Assembly: GCF_019308285.1 (NCBI RefSeq)
Contig: NZ_WWEM01000034.1
Coordinates: 1-46,873, forward strand
Reading direction: 5' to 3'
Length of the DNA stretch: 46,873 nt
DNA from: Flavobacterium quisquiliarum
GTDB lineage: Bacteria; Bacteroidota; Bacteroidia; Flavobacteriales; Flavobacteriaceae
The notes under the pieces are model-generated. The model was not told the origin of the DNA and searched no databases. It saw only the letters and a program-made list of their open reading frames with translations. The translations under genes and the position numbers were made by a program. Positions 33,374-41,688 of this stretch are shown here, in pieces (within the stretch, counting starts at the first letter, position 1; each line of letters opens with the position of its first letter).

Positions 33374-34366
33374 ATGAAAACTATATTAAACAAATTAATC
33401 AATCATGAAGTGCTTTCTAAAGAAGAAGCCAAACAAGTATTGATTAATATCTCAACAGGTCAATACAATCCAAGCCAGATTTCGGCATTTTTGACTGTTT
33501 TTATGATGCGAAGCATAACAATCGATGAGCTTTCGGGATTTCGTGAAGCTTTGTTAGAATTATGTATTCGTGTCGATTTATCTGCCTATAACACCATCGA
33601 TTTGTGCGGAACGGGTGGCGACGGAAAAGACACTTTCAATATTTCGACTTTAGCCTCATTTGTTTCGGCAGGAGCCGGAATTAAAATTGCCAAACACGGA
33701 AATTACGGAGTTTCCTCTATTTCAGGATCGAGCAATGTGATGGAAAAGATGGGAATTAAATTCAGCAACGATCCTGACTTTTTAGAAAAATGTATTGATC
33801 AGGCAGGAGTTTGCGTTTTACACGCTCCCCTATTTCACCCAGCTATGAAAAATGTAGGACCAATCAGAAAAGAACTAGCCGTAAAAACCTTCTTTAATAT
33901 GTTGGGACCAATGGTAAATCCATCGTTCCCACAAAATCAATTGGTTGGTGTTTTCAACTTAGAATTGGCAAGAATGTATGCATATTTGTATCAAAATACT
34001 GATGTGAATTTTACGATTTTACATTCGCTTGACGGATACGATGAAATTTCATTAACTGGTCCAACCAAAACAATTTCAAACCACATGGAAGGAATGTTAA
34101 ACCCTGAAGATTTTGGCGTTCATCTTTTATCACAAACTGAAATTGAAGGCGGAAAAACCATTGAAGAATCTGCTGATATCTTTACTAATATCATTTCAGG
34201 AAGAGGAACCGAAGCACAAAACAATGTGGTTTGCGCCAATGCGGCAATGGCAATCGCAACTGTAACAAAATGCTCTCCGATTAAAGGATTTGAATTAGCA
34301 AAAGAAAGTCTTCTATCAGGAAAAGGACTAAAAGCTTTACAGAAACTACAAGAATTGAGTAAATAA
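33374..34366 (+). CDS. trpD: Anthranilate phosphoribosyltransferase
   Basis: TrpD transfers phosphoribose from PRPP to anthranilate. It has 330 residues. The PRPP loop LCGTGGDGKDTFNIST (about residue 76) and the anthranilate-site segment KHGNYGVSSISGSSNVMEKM are intact. RNA spacing suggests one transcript with its neighbours: 100 bases after trpG and 73 before trpC, without terminators. The fusion with trpG seen in enterobacteria is absent. Confidence 0.95.
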   Translation: MKTILNKLINHEVLSKEEAKQVLINISTGQYNPSQISAFLTVFMMRSITIDELSGFREALLELCIRVDLSAYNTIDLCGTGGDGKDTFNISTLASFVSAGAGIKIAKHGNYGVSSISGSSNVMEKMGIKFSNDPDFLEKCIDQAGVCVLHAPLFHPAMKNVGPIRKELAVKTFFNMLGPMVNPSFPQNQLVGVFNLELARMYAYLYQNTDVNFTILHSLDGYDEISLTGPTKTISNHMEGMLNPEDFGVHLLSQTEIEGGKTIEESADIFTNIISGRGTEAQNNVVCANAAMAIATVTKCSPIKGFELAKESLLSGKGLKALQKLQELSK

Positions 34367-34439
34367 AAAACAAACACAAATTTCACGAATTAGCATTAAT
34401 AAATTTGCGTCTTTATGACTTCGTGGCAAAACAACAACA

Positions 34440-35225
34440 ATGAACATTTTAGATAAAATAATAATAGACAAAAAAAGAGAAGTCATTCTTAAGAAATCAA
34501 TCATTCCGGTTTCTCAGTTGGAAGCTTCGGTATTTTTTGAAAAACAAACCATTTCTCTTAGTCAGAAGTTAAAAGAAAGTAATTCTGGAATTATAGCAGA
34601 ACACAAACGTCGTTCTCCTTCAAAATCCATCATCAATAATAATTTTACTGTTGAAGAAGTAGTAAAAGGTTATGAAGATGCTGGTGCCTGTGGAATCTCA
34701 GTTTTAACCGATGGAAAATATTTCGGTGGCTCTTTAGACGATTTACTTTTGGCGAGAGCTTCAGTCAATATTCCGCTTTTGCGAAAAGAATTTATTGTAG
34801 ACGAATATCAGATTTTAGAAGCAAAAGCACATGGAGCAGATTTGATCCTTTTAATAGCAGCAGTTTTAACTCGTGAGGAAATTAAATCATTATCTGAATT
34901 TGCTAAAAAATTAGATTTAGAAGTTTTACTGGAAGTTCATAATCAGGAAGAACTCGAAAAGTCTATTATGCCAAGTTTAGATATGATTGGCGTAAACAAC
35001 AGAAACTTAAAAACGTTCGAAGTAAGTTTAGATTTCAGTAAAGAATTGGCATCACAAATACCGAATGATTTTGTTAAAGTTTCTGAAAGTGGCATTTCAT
35101 CAATCGAAGCTATTCAAGAATTAAAACCTTACGGCTACAAAGGTTTCTTAATTGGAGAAAACTTCATGAAAACTGACGACGCAGGACAAGCCGCAACGGA
35201 TTTTATTAAAAATCTGGGCGTTTAA
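34440..35225 (+). CDS. trpC: Indole-3-glycerol-phosphate synthase
   Basis: TrpC closes the indole ring from CdRP. The 261-residue TIM barrel shows the family motifs IIAEHKRRSPSKS, PLLRKEFIVDEYQI, MIGVNNRNLKTFEV and VSESGI. It is separate from trpF, unlike the E. coli fusion. The spacer before it (34367-34439) carries a decayed copy of the CACGAATT/TTCGTGGC repeat. Confidence 0.95.
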   Translation: MNILDKIIIDKKREVILKKSIIPVSQLEASVFFEKQTISLSQKLKESNSGIIAEHKRRSPSKSIINNNFTVEEVVKGYEDAGACGISVLTDGKYFGGSLDDLLLARASVNIPLLRKEFIVDEYQILEAKAHGADLILLIAAVLTREEIKSLSEFAKKLDLEVLLEVHNQEELEKSIMPSLDMIGVNNRNLKTFEVSLDFSKELASQIPNDFVKVSESGISSIEAIQELKPYGYKGFLIGENFMKTDDAGQAATDFIKNLGV

Positions 35226-35231
35226 AAAATA

Positions 35232-35278
35232 GCCACGAACTCACGAATTTAATTTACAATCATTCGTGAATTCGTGGC
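35232..35278. repeat. GCCACGAA-type long palindrome between trpC and trpF
   Basis: Arms 35232-35248 and 35262-35278 (ATTCGTGAATTCGTGGC) pair over 16 of 17 bases with a 13-base loop. A second repeat type follows (CTTTGCGAACTTT at 35287, CACTTTGCGTTAAAA near 35338). Together they fill the trpC-trpF spacer. Confidence 0.8.
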
Positions 35279-35367
35279 GGAAAAACTTTGCGAACTTTTT
35301 CGCATTCAAAACACAATACAATAGAAAAAAACTTAGCGCACTTTGCGTTAAAAAAACACACAACACA

Positions 35368-36000
35368 ATGAAACTTAAAATATGCGGTATGAAATATCCT
35401 GAAAATATTCTAGAAGTAGGCGCGCTGTTGCCTGACTATATGGGATTTATTTTCTGGGAGAAATCCGCGCGATATTTTGACGGAACGATTCCTGAGCTTA
35501 TAAAAACAGTCAAAAAAGTGGGCGTTTTTGTAGATCAAAGTCAGGAAGAAATTCTAGAGAAAGTCGTAAAATACAATTTACAAGCCGTTCAATTACATGG
35601 AAATGAATCTGTGAAATTTTTATCAGAACTAAAAGAACAATTACCTAAAAAAGTAGAAATCATAAAAGTCTTTTCAGCAGATGAAAATTTCGATTTTGAA
35701 GTGATAAAACCTTTTGAAGCTGTCTCCGATTATTTTCTGTTTGATACCAAAGGAAAACTTCCTGGCGGCAACGGAACAACATTTGACTGGACAATATTAA
35801 AAAAATACAATTCCAAGAAACCTTTCTTTTTAAGTGGTGGAATCGGAATGAAAGAATTAAAAGCCATTGAAGAAATTTCAAAAACCAATTTACCAATCTA
35901 CGCTGTCGATGTAAACAGTAAATTTGAAATTGAACCAGGGCTGAAAAACAGAAATTTATTTAGCAATTTCAAACGAAAATTTGATGTTGCCAACTTTTAA
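35368..36000 (+). CDS. trpF: Phosphoribosylanthranilate isomerase
   Basis: TrpF isomerises PRA to CdRP. The open frame reaches back to a GTG at 35266, but that extension is translated repeat sequence. ATG at 35368 gives 210 residues starting MKLKICGMKYPENIL, the classical KICG start with the catalytic Cys. Other motifs: QLHGNES, FDTKGKLPGGNGTTFDW (catalytic Asp) and FLSGGI. It ends 11 bases before trpB. Confidence 0.95.
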   Translation: MKLKICGMKYPENILEVGALLPDYMGFIFWEKSARYFDGTIPELIKTVKKVGVFVDQSQEEILEKVVKYNLQAVQLHGNESVKFLSELKEQLPKKVEIIKVFSADENFDFEVIKPFEAVSDYFLFDTKGKLPGGNGTTFDWTILKKYNSKKPFFLSGGIGMKELKAIEEISKTNLPIYAVDVNSKFEIEPGLKNRNLFSNFKRKFDVANF

Positions 36001-36011
36001 AATTTAAAAAA

Positions 36012-37193
36012 ATGAGTTTTAACGTTAACGAAAAAGGATATTACGGAGAATTTGGAGGAGCTTACATTCCGGAAATGTTGTATCCAAATGTAGAAGAACT
36101 ACGCCAAAAATACTTAAGCATTATGGACGAACCTGATTTTAAGGCGGAGTTCAATCAACTGCTTAAAGATTATGTAGGACGCCCTAGCCCATTGTATTTT
36201 GCAAAACGTCTGTCTGAAAAATACAACACAAAAGTCTATTTAAAAAGAGAAGATTTAAATCATACTGGAGCGCATAAAGTAAACAATACTATCGGACAGA
36301 TATTATTAGCAAAACGTTTGGGTAAAAAACGAATCATTGCCGAAACTGGCGCTGGTCAACATGGTGTGGCTACTGCAACAGTTTGTGCTTTAATGGGAAT
36401 CGAATGTATCGTTTATATGGGCGAAATCGACATTGCGCGTCAGGCTCCAAATGTAGCTCGTATGAAAATGTTAGGCGCAGAAGTCCGTCCCGCTCTTTCG
36501 GGTTCACGAACTTTAAAAGATGCGACAAACGAAGCGATTCGTGACTGGATTAACAATCCTGTAGATACGCATTATATTATTGGATCTGCAATTGGCCCGC
36601 ATCCTTATCCAGATATGGTAACTCGTTTTCAGAGTATTATCTCCGAAGAAATCAAGTGGCAGTTAAAAGAAAAAGAAGGTCGTGAGAATCCTGATTATGT
36701 TGTAGCTTGTATTGGCGGCGGAAGTAATGCAGCAGGAACTTATTATCATTTCTTACACGAGCCAGAAGTTGGAATTATTGCAGTGGAAGCAGCTGGAAAA
36801 GGTGTTGACAGTGGTCATAGTGCAGCAACAAGTAAACTAGGAAAAGTTGGGGTTATCCACGGCTGTAAAACGCTGTTAATGCAGACAGCAGACGGACAAA
36901 TTACAGAACCGTATTCTATTTCTGCTGGATTAGATTATCCAGGAGTTGGCCCATTACACGCACATTTAGCACAAACTGGACGTGGGGAATTTTTCTCTGT
37001 AACTGATGATGATGCTATGAATGCAGGTTTACAATTGACAAAATTAGAAGGGATTATTCCAGCCATTGAAAGTGCTCATGCCTTTGCCGTTTTGGATCAA
37101 AAGAAATTCAAACCTGAAGATATTGTAGTGATTAGTCTTTCTGGACGTGGCGATAAAGATTTAGATAATTATATTGATTACTTTAAATTGTAA
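36012..37193 (+). CDS. trpB: Tryptophan synthase beta chain
   Basis: TrpB condenses indole with serine using PLP. It has 393 residues. The PLP lysine is in YLKREDLNHTGAHKVNNTIG (about residue 86), the phosphate loop is GGGSNAAG, and the active-site Glu region is AETGAGQHGVATA. It is the common TrpB1 type that works with TrpA. Unusually, trpA is not next to it: two other genes and a palindromic repeat (1.25 kb in all) separate them. Confidence 0.97.
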   Translation: MSFNVNEKGYYGEFGGAYIPEMLYPNVEELRQKYLSIMDEPDFKAEFNQLLKDYVGRPSPLYFAKRLSEKYNTKVYLKREDLNHTGAHKVNNTIGQILLAKRLGKKRIIAETGAGQHGVATATVCALMGIECIVYMGEIDIARQAPNVARMKMLGAEVRPALSGSRTLKDATNEAIRDWINNPVDTHYIIGSAIGPHPYPDMVTRFQSIISEEIKWQLKEKEGRENPDYVVACIGGGSNAAGTYYHFLHEPEVGIIAVEAAGKGVDSGHSAATSKLGKVGVIHGCKTLLMQTADGQITEPYSISAGLDYPGVGPLHAHLAQTGRGEFFSVTDDDAMNAGLQLTKLEGIIPAIESAHAFAVLDQKKFKPEDIVVISLSGRGDKDLDNYIDYFKL

Positions 37194-37263
37194 TAAAAAT
37201 TGTAATTTGGACGTTGGTTTTTAAAATCGCCAACGCTAACAAATAACGAGAAAAATCATAATT

Positions 37264-37584
37264 ATGGAACTATTATTCTCATACGGAACACTTAGATCGA
37301 AACAAATTCAGATGCAGATTTTTAATAAAGTTTTAGTTGGAACTCAAGATCAAATATTGGGTTACAAATTAAAAAGTTTACAAATCGAAGAAGAATTTGG
37401 AATGGCTGACTATGTAGTTGCAGTACCTAGCGAAAATCTAGAAGATATTATACATGGTGCTGTTTTTGAAGTGACTAATAACGAATTATTAAAAGTCGAT
37501 CAGTTTGAATCGAATTCCTATAAAAGAGTTCAGGTCAAACTAAAATCAGGAAGAACGGCTTGGATTTATACGGAAAATAAATAA
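37264..37584 (+). CDS. Gamma-glutamylcyclotransferase-like (AIG2/GGCT) protein
   Basis: A 106-residue cytosolic GGCT-fold protein. The substrate-binding motif FSYGTLRSKQ (YGTL at residues 7-10) is clear. Candidate catalytic glutamates are Glu69 (GAVFEV) and Glu82 (VDQFESNSYKRV). Family members release 5-oxoproline from gamma-glutamyl amines or peptides, but many bacterial ones have unknown substrates. It is embedded in the trp operon, 70 bases after trpB and 6 before the nitrilase-like gene, so the pair is probably co-translated. Confidence 0.85.
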   Translation: MELLFSYGTLRSKQIQMQIFNKVLVGTQDQILGYKLKSLQIEEEFGMADYVVAVPSENLEDIIHGAVFEVTNNELLKVDQFESNSYKRVQVKLKSGRTAWIYTENK

Positions 37585-37590
37585 CTAAAA

Positions 37591-38328
37591 ATGATTTTAG
37601 CGGCAGCACAGACAAAACCAAAACGTGGCAATATTGCTTCAAATTTATTAGACCATTATCGCCTTGTTGAATTGGCTGCACAAAATGGAGTTCAATTAAT
37701 TGCATTTCCCGAAATGTCTATCACAGGATATGAAAGAGAAAATGCAATGGATTTGGCTTTTGCCGAAGACGATTACAGAATCGATCATCTGAAAGATTTG
37801 GCTACAGATTATAATATTATCATTATTGCTGGAGCTCCAATTTTAATTGAAAATCAATTGTTTATTGGCGAATTTATTATTTCTCCAAACGATTCGGTTT
37901 CTATCTATACCAAACAGTTTTTACATGAAGGTGAAGATGATTTTTTTCAGTCTTCATTTGATAACAATCCTGTAATTACAATTGAAGATCAAAATATTTC
38001 ATTTGCCATTTGTGCCGATATCGATAATCCGAACCATCCTGAAAATGCTTCAAAAAATAACGCAGACATTTATATTGCGAGTATTTTCTTTTCTCCAAAC
38101 GGAATTCCAAGTGCCTACAGAGACTTACAGAATTATGCACAAAAACATAAAATGAATGTTCTGATGTCGAATTTCAGCGGTGAATCTTGGGGATCTCCTT
38201 CGGCTGGACAAAGTGCTTTCTGGAATAATAAAGGAGAATTAATTGGACAGATGAATGAATCGGATTCTGGATTATTATTGGTTGAAAAACAAAATGATAG
38301 TTGGCTAACTAAAGTTATTATAGATTAG
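37591..38328 (+). CDS. Carbon-nitrogen hydrolase (nitrilase superfamily)
   Basis: A 245-residue amidase of the nitrilase fold. The Glu-Lys-Cys triad is complete: Glu41 (FPEMSITGYE), Lys108 (YTKQFLHEGE) and Cys141 (FAICADIDNP). The length suits a single-domain omega-amidase or carbamoylase. The substrate is unknown. It follows the GGCT-like gene by 6 bases. Both act on amide or gamma-glutamyl bonds, so they might form a small repair or salvage unit; this is inference from adjacency. Confidence 0.87.
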   Translation: MILAAAQTKPKRGNIASNLLDHYRLVELAAQNGVQLIAFPEMSITGYERENAMDLAFAEDDYRIDHLKDLATDYNIIIIAGAPILIENQLFIGEFIISPNDSVSIYTKQFLHEGEDDFFQSSFDNNPVITIEDQNISFAICADIDNPNHPENASKNNADIYIASIFFSPNGIPSAYRDLQNYAQKHKMNVLMSNFSGESWGSPSAGQSAFWNNKGELIGQMNESDSGLLLVEKQNDSWLTKVIID

Positions 38329-38335
38329 CAAAATT

Positions 38336-38426
38336 TCCTGCAATCCCGAAGTTTCGGGACAAAACCTTGCAGGTATAAATAACTTAAAACATAAAATACC
38401 TACAAGGTTTTGGAAACCTTGCAGGA
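38336..38426. repeat. Compound CCTGCAAGGTTTT palindrome before trpA
   Basis: The right part (38398-38426) is identical to 21562-21590 over 29 bases. The left part matches the other arm except that its centre is replaced by another palindrome, TCCCGAAGTTTCGGGA (38344-38359). The element ends 19 bases before the trpA start. Confidence 0.85.
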
Positions 38427-38445
38427 ATGAAAAAACGATATTAAA

Positions 38446-39207
38446 ATGAACAGAATAACTCAAAAATTACAAGAAGATAAAAAGATTCTTTCAATCTATT
38501 TTTCTGCAGGATATCCAAACTTAAATGATACGGTGCAGATTATTCAGAATTTAGAAAAAAACGGAGTTGACTTAATAGAAATAGGACTTCCTTTCAGCGA
38601 TCCTTTAGCCGATGGACCAACTATTCAGGCGAGCTCTACAACGGCGCTTCATAACGGAATGACGACTCAGATTCTTTTTGATCAACTGAAAAACATCCGC
38701 GAAAGCGTAAAAATTCCGTTGATCATCATGGGCTATTTTAATCCGATGTTGCAATATGGCGTTGAAGCTTTCTGTAAAAAATGCGCAGAAATTGGAATTG
38801 ATGGTTTAATTATTCCCGATCTCCCAGTTGATGTTTATGCTGATGAATACAAATCGATTTTTGAAAAATACGGGGTAATTAATGTATTTTTAATTACACC
38901 TCAAACTTCAGACGAACGTATTCGTTTTATCGACAGTGTTTCAAACGGATTCATTTATATGGTAAGTTCTGCAAGCGTTACAGGATCACAGTCTGGTTTT
39001 GGAAATACTCAGGAAACCTATTTTGAAAGAATTGCCGAAATGAATTTGAAAAACCCACAAATTATTGGCTTCGGAATTTCGAATAAAGAAACCTTCAATC
39101 AAGCTACTAAATATGCGAAAGGTGCTATAATTGGAAGCGCTTTCATCAAACATTTGAGCGAAAATGGAAGTGGTAAAATTGAAGAGTTTGTTGGAGGGAT
39201 TCGATAA
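38446..39207 (+). CDS. trpA: Tryptophan synthase alpha chain
   Basis: TrpA cleaves indole-3-glycerol phosphate and channels indole to TrpB. The 253-residue barrel has the catalytic Glu and Asp in LIEIGLPFSDPLADGPTIQ, the segment GIDGLIIPDLPVD and the phosphate loop GFGISNKETF. It is the last trp gene, 1.25 kb from trpB. The downstream spacer has a 6-bp hairpin (39221-39226 with 39244-39249) but no strong terminator, so read-through into the M1 gene is possible. Confidence 0.96.
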   Translation: MNRITQKLQEDKKILSIYFSAGYPNLNDTVQIIQNLEKNGVDLIEIGLPFSDPLADGPTIQASSTTALHNGMTTQILFDQLKNIRESVKIPLIIMGYFNPMLQYGVEAFCKKCAEIGIDGLIIPDLPVDVYADEYKSIFEKYGVINVFLITPQTSDERIRFIDSVSNGFIYMVSSASVTGSQSGFGNTQETYFERIAEMNLKNPQIIGFGISNKETFNQATKYAKGAIIGSAFIKHLSENGSGKIEEFVGGIR

Positions 39208-39250
39208 TTAAATGTAAATTACACGGTATTTCAATTTAAGAATCCGTGTT

Positions 39251-40927
39251 ATGCAACAATATTCTCCAGTAAAAGTATTGTATATACTTTTCTTAAACTT
39301 ACTGTTTTGTATGGTATATGCACAAGAAAAATCTACTTTGCGTATACCAACAAAACAAGATACTTTAAACGGATCAATCACTCCAGAAAGAATTTGGTGG
39401 GACATTCAGCATTACGACCTTGCCATAAAACCTGATTATTCTACCAAAACAATATCAGGAAAAAATACAATCGAATACAATATTGCCAAAAAAGAACATT
39501 CTGATTTAATGCAGATTGATCTTGTTGCTCCTCTTAAAATTGACAGTATTTTTCAGAAAGGACAAAAGATCACTTATACTCAGAATGAAAATATCTGGTA
39601 CATAAAACTTCCTAAAAAACTTCTTTCTAAAAATAATAAAATCACGATTTATTATTCGGGGAAACCTACAGAATCAATAAAACCGCCTTGGGATGGAGGT
39701 TTAGTCTGGGCAAAAGATTCCTTAAATCGCCCATGGATTTCCGTTGCCTGCCAATATAAAGGGGCTAGTTTATGGTATCCCTGTAAAAATGCTTTGTATG
39801 ATGAACCTGATAAAGGAGCAAGCATTAGTATTTCTGTACCAGACAGTTTAGTAGCAATTGGAAATGGACGTTTAAAAAGTAAAATTAAAAACCCTGATAA
39901 TACTTCAACTTATAAATGGGAGGTCAAAAACCCCATTAATCATTATGGAATTACTTTTTACATTGGAAATTATATAAATCTCAACACAACTTTTAATGGC
40001 GAAAAAGGCCCTTTAAGCATGGATTTCTGGGTTCTTGATTACAATAAAGAAAAAGCAGAAAAACATATGATGCCTGAAGTTAATATTACACTTAAATCTT
40101 TAGAACATTGGTACGGTCCCTACCCTTTTTATGAAGATGGTTTTAAAATAATAGACGCTCCTTACATAGGAATGGAACATCAAAGTGCAATTGCTTATGG
40201 CAGTTCTTATAAAAAAGGAACAAATAAAAAAGGTGGTGATATTTCGAATACAGGCTGGGGCAAGAAAACAGATAAAATTATTGTTCATGAAATAGCTCAT
40301 GAATGGTTTGGCAATAATATCACAGCAAGTGATATTGCTGACAGATGGATTCAAGAAGGATTTGCCGGTTTAGGCGAAGAGATAGTAATAGCTGATTTGT
40401 GTGGAAAACAGGCAGGGAATGAATTTATAAATGGCCGATTCAGGACAATAGAAAATGATAAACCTGTTATTGGACGATACGGAATTAACGAAGATGGAAG
40501 TAACGACAATTACGTAAAGGGCTGGACTGTTATGCATATGATAGAAACTATTATAAATGATGACCAAAAATTTCGAGAAATATTGCGTGGCCTAAATCAC
40601 GATTATCATAATAAAATTGTCACAACAAAAGAAATCGAAACTTATATATCTTCCAAATCTGCTATCAATTTTCAGTATCTCTTTGATCAATATTTGAGAA
40701 CAAATAAAGTTCCTGTTTTAGAATATCAATTTAAAAACGGACTACTCAATTACCGTTATTCCAATTGTAACAAAGACTTCATTATGCCCATAAAAACAAA
40801 TTTGACCAAAGATATTTGGCTGCATCCTACTACTTCATGGCAGTCATTAAAAACTGAAGATCAAGATAATGTAGCGGAATTAAAAATAGACATTAACTTT
40901 TACATTACACTTCTGAGGATCGACTAA
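39251..40927 (+). CDS. Secreted M1-family zinc metallopeptidase
   Basis: A 558-residue aminopeptidase-like protein. The signal segment is VLYILFLNLLFCMVYAQ. The anchoring motif reads IGMEHQSAIAYG (about residue 310). The zinc site is HEIAH (about residue 345) followed after 18 residues by the third ligand in WIQEGF. The C-terminal portion after the thermolysin-like domain is short compared with the first M1 protein. ATG at 39251 starts 43 bases after trpA. Downstream, 40941-40985 can form a long AU-rich hairpin without a T-run. Confidence 0.92.
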   Translation: MQQYSPVKVLYILFLNLLFCMVYAQEKSTLRIPTKQDTLNGSITPERIWWDIQHYDLAIKPDYSTKTISGKNTIEYNIAKKEHSDLMQIDLVAPLKIDSIFQKGQKITYTQNENIWYIKLPKKLLSKNNKITIYYSGKPTESIKPPWDGGLVWAKDSLNRPWISVACQYKGASLWYPCKNALYDEPDKGASISISVPDSLVAIGNGRLKSKIKNPDNTSTYKWEVKNPINHYGITFYIGNYINLNTTFNGEKGPLSMDFWVLDYNKEKAEKHMMPEVNITLKSLEHWYGPYPFYEDGFKIIDAPYIGMEHQSAIAYGSSYKKGTNKKGGDISNTGWGKKTDKIIVHEIAHEWFGNNITASDIADRWIQEGFAGLGEEIVIADLCGKQAGNEFINGRFRTIENDKPVIGRYGINEDGSNDNYVKGWTVMHMIETIINDDQKFREILRGLNHDYHNKIVTTKEIETYISSKSAINFQYLFDQYLRTNKVPVLEYQFKNGLLNYRYSNCNKDFIMPIKTNLTKDIWLHPTTSWQSLKTEDQDNVAELKIDINFYITLLRID

Positions 40928-40999
40928 TCAAAGAAAAAACTAATATTAAAGGCATAAAACTACTACACCGTTTTATGTTAATATTGTGTTAAAATAAAA

Positions 41000-41015
41000 T
41001 TAAACAAGCGTTTAA
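41000..41015. promoter_or_regulatory. TetR operator 1 (TTAAACAAGCGTTTAA)
   Basis: Palindromic arms TTAAAC/GTTTAA with a 4-base centre. It is the first of two 17-bp tandem units. Confidence 0.72.
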
Positions 41016-41016
41016 A

Positions 41017-41032
41017 TTAAACAACTGTTTAA
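41017..41032. promoter_or_regulatory. TetR operator 2 (TTAAACAACTGTTTAA)
   Basis: Same arms as operator 1, one base further on; centre-to-centre 17 bp. It overlaps the -7 element. Confidence 0.72.
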
Positions 41033-41037
41033 TTTTG
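41030..41037 (+). promoter_or_regulatory. -7 element of the tetR-efflux operon (TAATTTTG)
   Basis: Matches TAnnTTTG and shares three bases with operator 2; 22 bases before the tetR ATG at 41059. Confidence 0.6.
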
Positions 41038-41058
41038 CATCCGATTAGAAACAATACC

Positions 41059-41688
41059 ATGTCACACATCGAATTGAACGACAAAAAAATTCAGATTCTT
41101 AACGTCGCTGAAAAGCTGTTTTCAGAAAAAGGATTTGAGGGTACATCTATACGGGACATTTCCAAAGAGGCAAAAATAAATATTGCTATGGTTTCGTATT
41201 ATTTTGGTTCAAAAGAAAGACTTCTGGAAGCCCTGATTTTTCACAAAACTGTTGATTTAAAATTACAACTCGAAAATTTATTACAAGAAAACATTCAACC
41301 TCTTGAAAAAGTCAATAAATTAATCGAAATTTACATTAACAGAATTTGCCTTAACAAAGGGATTTACAGGGTTTTACATTTTGAACTTTACAATAAAAAG
41401 AGAGAAAAAAGCCTGCAGGCTTTTACTGAACTTAAAAAAGGAAATTTAAAGTCAGTGGAAAGCATTATCAAACAAGGCCAATCTCAGGGAGTTTTTAGAA
41501 AAGATATTAATATCCAGCTCATTACTCCAACAATTATTGGAACCTTTTTTCACTTTCACATGAATCGCTCTTTCTTCGAAGAATTATTTGATTTACAAAC
41601 AGAAGAAATGTTTAACAATTACATTAAAAACGATCTTACAAAGCACATTCAACAAACTATAAAAGCTCTACTTGTTTATGAAAATTAG
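41059..41688 (+). CDS. TetR/AcrR-family repressor of the adjacent efflux operon
   Basis: A 209-residue one-component regulator. An in-frame TTG at 41035 lies inside the promoter; ATG at 41059 (MSHIELNDKKIQ) is the proper start. The HTH spans about residues 15-60, with FEGTSIRDISKEAKINIAMV and SYYFGSKERLLEALIFH. The C-terminal ligand domain is of the YcdC_C/AcrR type. It overlaps the next gene by 11 bases. Tandem palindromes over its promoter suggest it represses itself and the efflux genes until a drug-like ligand binds. Confidence 0.93.
   Translation: MSHIELNDKKIQILNVAEKLFSEKGFEGTSIRDISKEAKINIAMVSYYFGSKERLLEALIFHKTVDLKLQLENLLQENIQPLEKVNKLIEIYINRICLNKGIYRVLHFELYNKKREKSLQAFTELKKGNLKSVESIIKQGQSQGVFRKDINIQLITPTIIGTFFHFHMNRSFFEELFDLQTEEMFNNYIKNDLTKHIQQTIKALLVYEN

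Noticed and set aside
35266..35367. 34-residue N-terminal extension of TrpF from a GTG
   Set aside because: It is translated spacer repeat; the standard MKLKICG start is at 35368.
40941..40985. AU-rich hairpin after the second M1 peptidase as a terminator
   Set aside because: It has no T-run and few GC pairs; termination there is doubtful, so it is mentioned only within the gene entry.
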